From NCBI RefSeq assembly GCF_010119545.1, contig NZ_JAAEAA010000013.1, positions 1-64,000 of the forward strand: a DNA stretch of 64,000 nt, in the 5' to 3' direction. The DNA comes from Pontibacter fetidus (GTDB taxonomy: Bacteria; Bacteroidota; Bacteroidia; Cytophagales; Hymenobacteraceae). The notes under the pieces are model-generated. The model was not told where the DNA came from, searched no databases, and saw only the letters and a program-made list of their open reading frames with translations. The translations under genes and the position numbers were made by a program. This document shows, piece after piece, positions 36,592 through 44,917 of this stretch. Position 1 is the stretch's first letter. The number at the start of each line of letters is the position of its first letter.

Positions 36592-38043
36592 ATGCAGCGT
36601 CTCGACTTAAGACAACTTTTACAGCAGAAGCTATCGCCGCAGCAGATACAATTTATCAAGCTGTTGCAGATACCTACGGCCGAGCTGGAGATGCGCATTA
36701 AAGAAGAACTGGAAATAAACCCTGCCCTGGAAGAGGGCGCCGACCAGCCCGAAGACCAGTACAACGACTCTGATTCAGACGATTACGGCGACAGCGATGA
36801 TGACTATGGCAAAGACGACGTAGACATTAACGACTACCTGAACGATGATGAGATAAGCGGCTACAAAATGCAGGGCGACCGTGGCGGCGAAGATGAAGAC
36901 GACCGAGAAATGCCGATTGCTGTGGCTTCTTCGCTTACCGATCAGCTGATGGACCAACTGGGTTTCCTGGATCTGGATGATAAGCAGCACATTATTGGCA
37001 TGCAGCTTATTGGCAGTATAGATAACGATGGCTACATCCGCCGCGACCTGAGCGCGATCTCGAACGACCTGGCTTTTTCGCAGAACGTGGATGCCAGCGA
37101 AGAAGAGATTGAAGAAGTGCTGCACATGATCCAGACCTTCGACCCGGCCGGTATTGCCGCCCGCGACTTGCCGGAATGTTTGCTGCTGCAACTGCACCGC
37201 CGCGACCAGGACGAAACAACCATACTTGCCGAGCGCATCCTGGAAGATGCCTTTGATGAGTTCACCAAAAAGCATTATCAGAAAATACAGTCTAAATTTG
37301 GCGTGTCGGAGGACGAGCTAAAGAAAGCTGTTGATATCATTACCAAACTGAACCCGAAGCCAGGTGGTGCCGGAGCCGGCATGACGCGCATTCAGTACAT
37401 CATCCCGGATTTTATACTGACCAACAATAACGGCCAGCTTGAGCTGTCGCTAAACTCGCGCAACGCCCCGGATCTGCGCATCAGTCGGTCTTATGCCGAT
37501 ATGTTTGATGCCTATGATAAGTCGGACAAGAAGGATAAGAAGCTGAAGGAGACCGTTACGTTTGTAAAGCAGAAACTTGATGCGGCCAAGTGGTTTATAG
37601 ATGCCATTCGCCAACGCCAGAACACACTGCTGCGCACCATGGAGTCCATCATCAAGTATCAGCATAACTTCTTTTTGGAGGGTGATGAGAGCGAACTGCG
37701 CCCGATGATTCTAAAGGATATCGCCGAAGATATTGGCATGGACATTAGTACCGTAAGCCGTGTAGCCAACAGCAAAGCCGTGCAAACCGAGTTTGGCATC
37801 TATCCGCTTAAATACTTCTTCTCAGAAGGTATCGCCACTGACTCCGGCGAAGATGCCAGTAGCCGCGAGGTAAAGCATATCCTGAAAGAAATTATAGACG
37901 GAGAAAGCAAGCGCAAGCCACTGTCTGACGAAAAAATAGAGCAGATACTGAACGAGAAAGGCTACAACATTGCCCGCCGCACCGTAGCAAAATACCGCGA
38001 GCAGCTAAACATACCAGTAGCCCGTCTTCGCAAAGAACTATAG
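36592..38043 (+). CDS. rpoN: RNA polymerase sigma-54 factor
   Basis: 483 residues. Region I is the Gln/Leu-rich start (LDLRQLLQQKLSPQQIQFIKLLQIPTAEL); region II is strikingly acidic (about 55-110, runs of D/E/S/Y); the core-binding region is about 115-300. The DNA-binding helix-turn-helix is DIGMDISTVSRVANSKAVQT and the RpoN box ARRTVAKYRE lies near the C-terminus. It directs polymerase to -24/-12 promoters with enhancer-binding ATPases, none of which is encoded here. The last codons are GAA CTA TAG, the stop lying in an AACTATAGTT palindrome. Confidence 0.96.
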   Translation: MQRLDLRQLLQQKLSPQQIQFIKLLQIPTAELEMRIKEELEINPALEEGADQPEDQYNDSDSDDYGDSDDDYGKDDVDINDYLNDDEISGYKMQGDRGGEDEDDREMPIAVASSLTDQLMDQLGFLDLDDKQHIIGMQLIGSIDNDGYIRRDLSAISNDLAFSQNVDASEEEIEEVLHMIQTFDPAGIAARDLPECLLLQLHRRDQDETTILAERILEDAFDEFTKKHYQKIQSKFGVSEDELKKAVDIITKLNPKPGGAGAGMTRIQYIIPDFILTNNNGQLELSLNSRNAPDLRISRSYADMFDAYDKSDKKDKKLKETVTFVKQKLDAAKWFIDAIRQRQNTLLRTMESIIKYQHNFFLEGDESELRPMILKDIAEDIGMDISTVSRVANSKAVQTEFGIYPLKYFFSEGIATDSGEDASSREVKHILKEIIDGESKRKPLSDEKIEQILNEKGYNIARRTVAKYREQLNIPVARLRKEL

Positions 38044-38189
38044 TTAATGAATAATTTATAATGATGAATGAATAATGAAGAGTACAAAACAGGAAAGGTG
38101 TTTTACCACGTAGCTGGTTAAGAATTTGATCATTACTCACAATCATTATTCATTAAAATTAGTCATTCGTCATTCATAATTATTCATTA
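38044..38189. repeat. AT-rich inverted-repeat element (ATTCATTATTCAT type)
   Basis: TTAATGAATAATTTATAATG (from 38043) is answered in inverse by CATAATTATTCATTAA (about 38174-38189) and TCATTATTCATTAA (38141-38154). Similar A/T words recur at 15417-15450 and 56812-56900. It lies between rpoN and the next gene and looks like a small miniature element; no coding potential. Confidence 0.55.
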
Positions 38190-38194
38190 AATCT

Positions 38195-38815
38195 GTGAAT
38201 CGTTCGCTCGCGAAAGCCCTGTCTGTAGTTTTACACCCGCTGTTGCTGCCAACATACCTGTTTGCTTTTATACTTTACTATCTTCCTGCGCCTGCGCTGT
38301 CGCTGCCTATGCAAAGCCGCTGGATTGTGCTGGGGATGATCTTTTTCACCACATTTATTATACCTGGGTTAGGTGCTTATGCCATGATGCGTTCCGGCCA
38401 GCTGGACTCCATGGAAATGGAACGCCGTGATCAGCGTCGGTTACCGCTGTTGTTTACCAGCGTATGCTATGGCATTACTACATACCTGCTTTATCGCGAG
38501 GCTGCCTTCGACGAGATCTTTTATTTTATCATGGTCATCATTACAGCATCGGTGTTGCTGACGTATGCGGTCTCGTTATTCTGGAAAGTAAGTGCCCATA
38601 GTGTAGGTATTGGTGGTGCGTTGGGTTTACTATTACTGCTGAGTAAATTGGTGGCGGATGTGCCCATGTTGTTTCCAATCTCATTAAGTATAGTGTTGGC
38701 CGGGGCTGTATTGTCTGCCCGTTTAGCATTGCACGCACATTCTCCCGCTGAAGTTTACACTGGCTTCGGAGCCGGTTTATTACTGGCCTTTACTGCTGGT
38801 ATACTTGTGCTATAG
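38195..38815 (+). CDS. PAP2-like integral membrane protein
   Basis: 206 residues from a GTG at 38195; no suitable ATG is nearby. Six membrane segments fill most of the protein. The conserved end SARLALHAHSPAEVYTGFGAG carries a His/Ser pair like the C-terminal motif of PAP2 (SR-x-x-x-x-x-H-x-x-x-D), and MERRDQRRLPLLF precedes it, but the first KxxxxxxRP and PSGH motifs are not clear. It is therefore a degenerate PAP2 relative whose phosphatase activity is uncertain. It ends GTG CTA TAG, another stop inside a CTATAG core. Confidence 0.65.
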   Translation: MNRSLAKALSVVLHPLLLPTYLFAFILYYLPAPALSLPMQSRWIVLGMIFFTTFIIPGLGAYAMMRSGQLDSMEMERRDQRRLPLLFTSVCYGITTYLLYREAAFDEIFYFIMVIITASVLLTYAVSLFWKVSAHSVGIGGALGLLLLLSKLVADVPMLFPISLSIVLAGAVLSARLALHAHSPAEVYTGFGAGLLLAFTAGILVL

Positions 38816-39273
38816 TTGATTACCTCATCCCAGCCCTCTCTTAAAGACAGAATTGGAGTTTTTGTCTGAATCAGGATTTGCAGGATTAATGGATTTTCAG
38901 GATTGAACTATAGTTTTATTGTTAATATTGCTGGCGCGAGCGTCCACGCTCGTGACTTAGGATGGTGTTGTATCTCCAGATGCAACTGGCCCGCGAGGGA
39001 CAGGCATTGTGAAGGTCGCTGGCTATAGTTCTATCGTTCGTATGATCCAACCACCCTTATTTTACCTCACCCAACCCTCTCCTAAAAACAGGAGAGGGAG
39101 CTTTTACTTACTACTTCTTCTGTCATCCTGGAAGGATCTTGTGTGAAGATGCGTTAAGCCTTTGCTATAACACACCCCTGCCCCTCTCAAGAGGGGAATT
39201 ATCGACTATAGTTATAGTTGAAGCTATAGTTTCATAGTTGGTGTTTGTCATCCCCCTGCCCCCTTCAAAGGGG

Positions 39274-39437
39274 CAGGGCCGTTAAGTTCTGCCGAGAACT
39301 ATCCCTTTGAGGTGATTATAGGGGTGTTATTCAGGACCAAAATGCCAATTGTTAGCCAGTTTTAAATTCACCCGCTAATGCAAACACCCCTCTGCGCTCC
39401 CCTCAAGGGGAGAATTTGCTAGAACTTAACGGCCCTG
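39274..39437. mobile_element. 164-bp MITE-like element with ISAs1-type ends
   Basis: It has perfect 17-bp terminal inverted repeats CAGGGCCGTTAAGTTCT (39274-39290) and its inverse (39421-39437), and is flanked by the 12-bp direct repeat CCTTCAAAGGGG (39262-39273, 39438-39449). Removing the element and one repeat restores CCCCCTTCAAAGGGGGACTT, a continuous palindrome-like intergenic module. There is no coding capacity. The ends match the outer end of the ISAs1-like element at 172-188, which may provide the transposase. Confidence 0.75.
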
Positions 39438-39505
39438 CCTTCAAAGGGGGACTTTCCGCTACTACCAATTTTCAAACTATAGTTCTATAGTTACAGCCTA
39501 TCCAC

Positions 39506-39525
39506 GGACAGGTCGCGACCTGTCC
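39506..39525. repeat. Perfect 20-bp palindrome (third copy)
   Basis: GGACAGGTCGCGACCTGTCC, identical to 2384-2403 and 17302-17321. Confidence 0.9.
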
Positions 39526-39955
39526 CTACGGGAATACAACCATGGGAAAAGGTCGAAGCTTACCGGTTGAAACTATAGATACAGGTCAATAGTAGATAGA
39601 TCGCAGTCTTTGGGTTGAGCGCCTTGTAGATTTCTGGTGCCGCAGGCATTTCGAGGTACGAGAAAAAGAAATGTACACCGCGCGATGCCCGAAGACGAGG
39701 CCTCGCGGCCGTGAGCGAGCCAAGGTATAGTTGAAACGATAGGTTAATAAAGCTCCCAGGATTAGAGGTAATTTGAAACGAAGGCTTAGTTATGCTTATT
39801 TAAACTATAGGACATATAAGATTCCTCGGCTAACGCTCGGAATGACAAAAGGAAACTATAGAACCAGATGTTAGCAGGAGCTGCGCACACTGCTAGGTCT
39901 CTAAACTTACTTTTCCTTGCCTGGCACTGAGAAATAACAGACCAACAACAACCAC

Positions 39956-39986
39956 TTTGCACTTCCCTCCATATCCATTACCTTTG
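39956..39986 (+). promoter_or_regulatory. Promoter of the enoyl-CoA hydratase gene
   Basis: TTTG (39956-39959), a 19-bp spacer and TACCTTTG (39979-39986) match the Bacteroidota consensus exactly. The start codon is 27 bp downstream. Confidence 0.65.
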
Positions 39987-40013
39987 AACAACTACAAAAC
40001 AAATCCTTGAACT

Positions 40014-40796
40014 ATGACTTACGAGTGTTTACTATATGATGTGCAGGATGGTGTGGCAACCATAACCCTGAACCGGCCAGATGTTTTTAACGCCTTTAAC
40101 GACCAGCAAAGCTACGACCTGCAGGATGCCCTGAAACAGGTAACCCGCGACGACAATGTGCGCGTGGTTGTGTTGACCGGTGCCGGAAAAGCGTTTTGCT
40201 CAGGCCAGGATCTGAAAGCAATTGCCAGTGCCAGCAAGCGTGATCTGTCGGAGTCGTTGGAGAAGCGTTATAACCCGATCATACGTGCGATGCGCAATTT
40301 GCCGAAGCCGATCATCTGTAAGCTGAATGGTGTAGCGGCTGGTGCGGGTTGTTCTTTAGCGTTGGCGTGTGATATGGTGGTAGCAAGTACAGCTGCCAGC
40401 ATGATAGAGGTATTTGTGAACGTGGGATTAGTTTTGGATTCTGGTTCTTCGTTTTTCCTGCCGCGTGTAGTTGGTTCCCTTAAAGCATTTGAGTTAAGCA
40501 CGCTGGGCTCTAAAGTTACTGCCGAAGAAGCCTTGCAACTGGGCATGGTAAACAAAGTGGTAACCCCGGAAGAGTTGGATGCTGCGGTGGCAGAATTAGC
40601 TGCACGTTATGCGGTAGCCCCAACCAAAGCCATCGGCCTGATGAAGAAGATGCTGAACAAGTCGTTTAACTCGTCGCTGGATGAGATGCTGGACTATGAA
40701 GCCTATTGCCAGAAAATTGCCGGTAACTCTGCCGACTATAAAGAGGGCGTAACGGCTTTTAACGAGAAGCGCAAACCAGAATTTAAAGGGGCATAA
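40014..40796 (+). CDS. Enoyl-CoA hydratase/isomerase, PaaG-like
   Basis: 260 residues, crotonase fold. Oxyanion-hole segments are CSGQDLKAIAS (about 62-72) and GVAAGAGCSLALACDMVVAS (about 107-126). GLVLDSGSSFFLPRVVG (about 138-154) resembles the GLVPDSGG-x-x-FLPR block of PaaG, whose Asp is the base for isomerising epoxyphenylacetyl-CoA; the usual hydratase Glu pair is not evident. Either PaaG or another isomerase is possible, and no other phenylacetate genes are near. A consensus promoter stands just upstream and a terminator just downstream. Confidence 0.82.
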   Translation: MTYECLLYDVQDGVATITLNRPDVFNAFNDQQSYDLQDALKQVTRDDNVRVVVLTGAGKAFCSGQDLKAIASASKRDLSESLEKRYNPIIRAMRNLPKPIICKLNGVAAGAGCSLALACDMVVASTAASMIEVFVNVGLVLDSGSSFFLPRVVGSLKAFELSTLGSKVTAEEALQLGMVNKVVTPEELDAAVAELAARYAVAPTKAIGLMKKMLNKSFNSSLDEMLDYEAYCQKIAGNSADYKEGVTAFNEKRKPEFKGA

Positions 40797-40824
40797 GTAA
40801 AGTGCCTGCCAAACTATAAAACTG

Positions 40825-40852
40825 AAGCCGGAGTAATATCCGGCTTTTTTTA
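40825..40852 (+). terminator. Terminator after the enoyl-CoA hydratase
   Basis: AAGCCGGA (40825-40832) pairs with TCCGGCTT (40839-40846), followed by TTTTTT. Confidence 0.85.
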
Positions 40853-40986
40853 TGCTAACAAAATAAGGCTGTTAGCCACGGTTAACCGTATGTATACTTT
40901 GGATATATGCCTGTTCTTGTACTTGCTGTAACAGTTTTAGTATAAGTTACTTTCCAACTATAGTTCAACGCTTATCCGTAACCATC

Positions 40987-41715
40987 ATGAAAAAGAGAAG
41001 CTTCTGGTTTTTGCTGCTTTTTGTAGTGGCAACTATATTTTGGGCACCGGTTAGCACGCTGGCCCAGGATTGTGCAGGGTATTACCTGTTAAAGAACAAC
41101 ACCGAATACGAGCTCATTAACTACGATAAGAAAGACAAACTAACGGGCAGGGTGCTTTATAAAGTTACCTCCGTTAACAGCAGCCCGGGCAAAACAGAAG
41201 CTACTATCCATAGTAAAATTCTGGATGAAAAAGGAAAGCTAACTACAGAAGGCGACTACACTGTAAGTTGCCAGGATGGAAGCATGCTGATAGATATGCG
41301 CTCGATGGTGAACCCGGATATGCTGGCTGCTTACCAGAACATGGAAGTAAAAATGGAGGGTGACCAGATGGATTATCCTTCGACGCTGACGACAGGGCAG
41401 AAACTGAAAGATGGCACCATTAGCATTGATGTGCTGGACAAACAAAGTGGGCAGCCGCTCACCAGTATGGTAATGACAATAACCGGCCGTACCGTTGGCA
41501 ACACCGAAAGTATAAATGTGCCAGCAGGCGCCTACAACGCATTTAAAATAAACCAGGACCTGGAACTGCAAACCAAAGCCATGGGTATGAAGATGCCAGC
41601 CACCCGCATGCAGACGATAGAATACTTTGTGCCTGGTGTGGGCCTGGTACGCACCGAAACCTATCGTAATGGCAAACTGCTGGCATACAGTGTACTGAAC
41701 AGAATCAGCAATTAA
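40987..41715 (+). CDS. Exported TapB/DUF3108-like protein
   Basis: 242 residues with a signal peptide (MKKRSFWFLLLFVVATIFWA, cut after TLAQ). The mature protein is almost all beta: YYLLKNNTEYELINYDKKDKL, then GRVLYKVTSVN, a calycin-like domain with INVPAGAYNAFKI near residue 175 and YFVPGVGLVRTETYRNGKL near 215. The last two blocks are typical of TapB/DUF3108 family periplasmic proteins. Function unknown. Stop TAA is followed immediately by ACTATAG. Confidence 0.75.
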   Translation: MKKRSFWFLLLFVVATIFWAPVSTLAQDCAGYYLLKNNTEYELINYDKKDKLTGRVLYKVTSVNSSPGKTEATIHSKILDEKGKLTTEGDYTVSCQDGSMLIDMRSMVNPDMLAAYQNMEVKMEGDQMDYPSTLTTGQKLKDGTISIDVLDKQSGQPLTSMVMTITGRTVGNTESINVPAGAYNAFKINQDLELQTKAMGMKMPATRMQTIEYFVPGVGLVRTETYRNGKLLAYSVLNRISN

Positions 41716-41728
41716 ACTATAGATTATA

Positions 41729-41763
41729 AAAAAGCCTGCTATAGTTAGTTACAGCAGGCTTTA
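41729..41763. terminator. Bidirectional terminator with CTATAG-containing loop
   Basis: AAAGCCTGCT (41731-41740) pairs with AGCAGGCTTT (41753-41762). The loop and stem end contain CTATAGTTAG. It lies between convergent genes. Confidence 0.88.
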
Positions 41764-41780
41764 TTATGATCTATAGTTGC

Positions 41781-42608
41781 TTAACGAAGCTCAATTTGCT
41801 TACTGCGCCCATTTACAGTTACTTCCGCAATTTTATCGCATGGTTCGCCACCAATAGGGTCGTAGTTCAACACAAAGGTATTGCCGCGTTCTGTAACAGT
41901 TTTTACCACGCCCGCTACAAAGTTACGCACACAGGTCTCGGCTAATACAAGTTTCAGGGGCTGCGCTATTGTTGTGTTAAAAGCTACGCCTTGCCTGTTC
42001 ACGCCTTCCGAACTTCCCGAAATCAGGTAGATGTCGTCTGTTAAAATACGGGTATCGGCTCCGGCAATGCGCTCAATTATGCGGTTTGCTTCCCAGTAGG
42101 CAGTGCCCCGGGCAGTTTCTATACTTGCATCCTGCACTACTACATTTACCTTGTTAGCATTTACCCAGGTTTTGGTTTTGGTGCCGGTTAAGTGGTTGTC
42201 GTTTACATAATAGTCCAGCAGGGTTATAGTTACGCTGGAACCTGCCGTATAGCGTGGGCCATTAAAAGAAGCTACGATCTTGCCTCGCCTGTTACGGCCA
42301 TCGCGGCAAAGGCAATTGGTATTCCCAAAGTCGATGGTAAGGGTGCGCGTTTCGCGGTTAAAGGTACGGGTAGCGCAGGCTGGTAAGCTCCCGGTAGCGG
42401 CAGCCACCCGGCCGTTCATAAACTCGTCGTCGTTGCCGGCTTCTTCTACAAAATTATCAGCCATCGTAAATTCCGATTCTGTTATGGCCTCGGTTTCTAC
42501 AGTGTCGGTTTCGAGCTGCTGTGGGTCGTCTTCTTTCTGGCACCCGGCAAAAACCAGCAGGCATGCCGTTGCTGCCAGCGGTAAAATTTTAAAGAGCTGT
42601 TTTTTCAT
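41781..42608 (-). CDS. Lipoprotein of unknown function
   Basis: 275 residues with a lipoprotein signal (MKKQLFKILPLAATACLLVF, lipobox FAGC at about residue 22) and an acidic linker after it. The mature part is beta-rich with internal landmarks RTLTIDFGNTNCLCRDGRNRRG, VTITLLDYYVNDNHLTGTKT and VVKTVTERGNTFVLNYDPIG. This pattern is common among Bacteroidota lipoproteins annotated only as hypothetical. No motif gives a function. Its neighbour upstream on the same strand is another exported protein of unknown role. Confidence 0.7.
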   Translation of the reverse strand: MKKQLFKILPLAATACLLVFAGCQKEDDPQQLETDTVETEAITESEFTMADNFVEEAGNDDEFMNGRVAAATGSLPACATRTFNRETRTLTIDFGNTNCLCRDGRNRRGKIVASFNGPRYTAGSSVTITLLDYYVNDNHLTGTKTKTWVNANKVNVVVQDASIETARGTAYWEANRIIERIAGADTRILTDDIYLISGSSEGVNRQGVAFNTTIAQPLKLVLAETCVRNFVAGVVKTVTERGNTFVLNYDPIGGEPCDKIAEVTVNGRSKQIELR

Positions 42609-42696
42609 AACCAGTTAATAGTGAGGTGAGTTTTACCGTTAGAGCAGCAAAAGTTATAATAGTTTAACGCTATATACAAAAATAATTTTGCGGATA

Positions 42697-43407
42697 TCAG
42701 AACGAATAACCTACCGAGAATTTAAGCTGCGCAAGCGGAGTGGCAGCAATATAAGAACTCTCGTCGCTTACAATCTCGTGCCCGATAATGTGGGCCGGCA
42801 ATAGCTCATCGGCGCTGGTAGACTTGGCATATTTTACGCGCCCACCTAAGGCACCTGCCAACTCCAGCGTAAAATGCTTGCCAAGTAAAAACTGCCCCCC
42901 AAGCTGGTAGCTAAGGTCCAGGGAGTTCTGGTACAGGCGACCTACAAATCTATAGTTTGGTGAATTAGGATCCTGCTCGGGCAGCTCAAACACGTTTTTT
43001 TCAAAAACCAAGAAACGGTAGCCAAACACCGGACCATAAAAGAAGCCAAAGGGCGCAGTTCGCTTACGGGTGTTATAGTAGCGCTGACTCATGTGTATGG
43101 CCACGCCCATCACATCTTTTGCTTCATAATCTTCCCAATCGTCGGTTTCGCCTTTCAGGTAGCTTTTGTAAATGTAGCCAATGCCATACTCGTTAGAGAT
43201 ACGCTCGGTACGCAGCTTCTCCAACGAAAAATATACTTCCCCTATCTGCAACGGATGCACTTTTATAATGCGGTCATGGGCTGTGTCTATCTCCCGTATT
43301 TCAGGGGCGTCCAGGTCCTGCTCGTCCTGGGCATTAGCGGTGCATGTTACAAGTATAAACAGTGCCAGTAAACAGGCCTTAACTATAGAGGTAAAATCTT
43401 TCTTCAT
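42697..43407 (-). CDS. Exported beta-barrel-like protein of unknown function
   Basis: 236 residues with a signal peptide (MKKDFTSIVKACLLALFILV, cut after ANAQ). After an acidic stretch (DEQDLDAPEIREIDTAHD) it alternates short strands: IIKVHPLQIGEVYFSLEKL, FGFFYGPVFGYRFLVFEK, LGGQFLLGKHFTLELAGAL, ending LKFSVGYSF. The terminal aromatic residue and strand pattern fit a small outer-membrane barrel (DUF3575-like). Function unknown. It shares the minus strand with the lipoprotein downstream and is divergent from the DUF4142 pair. Confidence 0.7.
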   Translation of the reverse strand: MKKDFTSIVKACLLALFILVTCTANAQDEQDLDAPEIREIDTAHDRIIKVHPLQIGEVYFSLEKLRTERISNEYGIGYIYKSYLKGETDDWEDYEAKDVMGVAIHMSQRYYNTRKRTAPFGFFYGPVFGYRFLVFEKNVFELPEQDPNSPNYRFVGRLYQNSLDLSYQLGGQFLLGKHFTLELAGALGGRVKYAKSTSADELLPAHIIGHEIVSDESSYIAATPLAQLKFSVGYSF

Positions 43408-43635
43408 ACAATCAGATCATAAAGTATAACTTTTGGTTAAGATGGCTGCCGTTTAAATGCCCTTCAAATTAACCAAAAACCATTCGCTTAAAATTAACCG
43501 GTCTTTACAGCTATGCTATAGTTACGCAACATATTGCTGTGCAGGTTTATGCGGGTATACGTTATAACTCCGTGATAATTAGGGCGTATACAATATGTTG
43601 TGTAGCTGTTTAACAACTTAACCTACTATAAAACT

Positions 43636-44217
43636 ATGAAAAAAACTGCATCAGCAAGCTTAATTGTTTGCGCTTTATTATTTGGCTTTGGCTGTAATCA
43701 AAAACAGGAACCAGTAGAAGAAGCCCAGGAAGTAAACGAAGAAAAATTTGAAGACACAGCTGTAGAGGAAGTCAAAGATGACCTTTCAGAATTTATGACC
43801 AAAGCTGCCAGTGGCGGCATGATGGAGGTAGAGCTCGGTAAACTGGCCCAGGAAAAAGCACAGCACGCCGACGTGAAAAGCTTCGGGCAGATGATGGTTA
43901 CAGACCATACTGCTGCCAACAACGAACTAAAAGCGCTGGCTGGCACCAAAAACATTACCTTACCTGATAGTATGAGCCAGGACCATATGGACAATATTAC
44001 CGAGCTACGCCAGAAAACCGGTGCCGACTTTGACAAAGCCTACATGGACCTGATGGTGGAAGACCATAACGAAGATGTAGAAATGTTTGATGAAGCATCT
44101 AGAAAATTAGAAGATGCCGATGCAAAAGCCTTTGCCAGTAAAACACTAACCACATTGCGTAAACACCAGGAGCGTGCCAAGCAGGTAAAAGATATGCTAG
44201 ATAAAGCAAAGAAATAG
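43636..44217 (+). CDS. DUF4142 lipoprotein, first of a tandem pair
   Basis: 193 residues with a lipoprotein signal (MKKTASASLIVCALLFGFGC; Cys20), then an acidic linker and a ferritin-like four-helix DUF4142 domain: FMTKAASGGMMEVELGKLAQ, VKSFGQMMVTDHTAANNELKAL, FDKAYMDLMVEDHNEDVEMF and ASKTLTTLRKHQERAKQV. The H-x-x-A/E and D-H pairs recall metal-binding ferritin relatives but no activity is established. The 186-residue paralogue starts 87 bp downstream after a hairpin, indicating local duplication. Confidence 0.88.
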   Translation: MKKTASASLIVCALLFGFGCNQKQEPVEEAQEVNEEKFEDTAVEEVKDDLSEFMTKAASGGMMEVELGKLAQEKAQHADVKSFGQMMVTDHTAANNELKALAGTKNITLPDSMSQDHMDNITELRQKTGADFDKAYMDLMVEDHNEDVEMFDEASRKLEDADAKAFASKTLTTLRKHQERAKQVKDMLDKAKK

Positions 44218-44247
44218 CGCGTTAAGCAATATTGTAAAACATATGAA

Positions 44248-44286
44248 AGCATCTGTAAGTAACTATACTTTACAGATGCTTTTTTG
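44248..44286 (+). terminator. Hairpin between the two DUF4142 genes
   Basis: AGCATCTGTAA (44248-44258) pairs with TTACAGATGCT (44270-44280), followed by TTTTTT. The loop carries AACTATAC, a one-base variant of the iterated word. Confidence 0.85.
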
Positions 44287-44303
44287 CTTTTAACTGAACA
44301 ACT

Positions 44304-44864
44304 ATGAAAAAATATTTATCTGTTATACTTGGGTTTAGCATGCTGCTACAGGTTGGCTGCAACTCAAACGATAGTATAAAAGCGGCCACGGAGCAAAGTA
44401 TGGCCCAACTACAGCAGGCCGGCATTAATAACATGGAGAACGACGCACTTTTTGCTGCCGAAGCTGCCAGCGCCGACATGCTGCAACTGCAGCTAAGCGA
44501 AGCAGCCATTGCACGGGGCGTAAGCCCGGAGGTAAAAACATTGGCCCAGGACATGCAACAGGTGCACCAGCAAATGCTGACCGAACTGCAAGCACTCAGC
44601 GCCGATGCCAATCTGGTGTTGCCCCAGACCTTAGGTAACGCTCACCAGGAAGTATACAAAGAGGTAACGTCCAAAGAGGGCATAGGCTTTGATCTTGCTT
44701 ATATCAGGCAGGTAAAAGAACAGCACGATGAGCTACTAAAGCGCTACGAAGATATGGCCGAGAATGGCGTGTCGATGGAAGTGAAGCAATACGCTTCGCG
44801 CCAACTACCCCTGATACGGCAGCATGTAGAGCGTGCCGAAGCACTTGAAAATAAGATTGAATAA
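44304..44864 (+). CDS. DUF4142 lipoprotein, second of a tandem pair
   Basis: 186 residues with a lipoprotein signal (MKKYLSVILGFSMLLQVGC; Cys19). The DUF4142 helices are ALFAAEAASADMLQLQLSEA, VKTLAQDMQQVHQQMLTELQ, FDLAYIRQVKEQHDELLKRY and ASRQLPLIRQHVERAEAL. It is clearly related to the gene just upstream but diverged: the DHT motif is replaced by VHQ, and it lacks the long acidic linker. Envelope-located; function unknown. Confidence 0.87.
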   Translation: MKKYLSVILGFSMLLQVGCNSNDSIKAATEQSMAQLQQAGINNMENDALFAAEAASADMLQLQLSEAAIARGVSPEVKTLAQDMQQVHQQMLTELQALSADANLVLPQTLGNAHQEVYKEVTSKEGIGFDLAYIRQVKEQHDELLKRYEDMAENGVSMEVKQYASRQLPLIRQHVERAEALENKIE

Positions 44865-44902
44865 AAAGAGCCGCAACTATAAACTATAGCTGCGGCTTTT
44901 TT
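44863..44902. terminator. Bidirectional terminator with AACTATA-rich loop
   Basis: AGCCGCA (44869-44875) pairs with TGCGGCT (44891-44897), with flanking A and T runs. The loop is ACTATAAACTATAGC. It lies between the second DUF4142 gene and uvrA. Confidence 0.85.
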
Positions 44903-44917
44903 AGGTTGGCTTATACG

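Larger units (their letters stand above)
38820..39900. repeat. Mosaic intergenic repeat, copy R4 (inverted, carries a MITE)
   Basis: No gene is seen in 38816-40013. Read on the minus strand it has the order of R1/R2: GTGCGCAGCTCCTGCTAAC (about 39870-39890); a GTCATTCCGAGCG module; CTCACGGCCGCGAGG with CTCAACCCAAAGACTGCG; the 20-bp palindrome (39506-39525); the CCCCTCTTGAGAGGGG hairpin; AAGATCCTTCCAGGATGACA; CTCCCTCTCCTGTTTTTAGG; the hairpin 38931-38956; and a GCAAATCCTGATTCAGAC tail. The MITE-like insertion at 39274-39437 interrupts it. Confidence 0.85.

Noticed and set aside
39501-39530. 20-bp palindrome as a transcription terminator
   Set aside because: It has no loop or T-run and lies far from gene ends, so a terminator role is unlikely.
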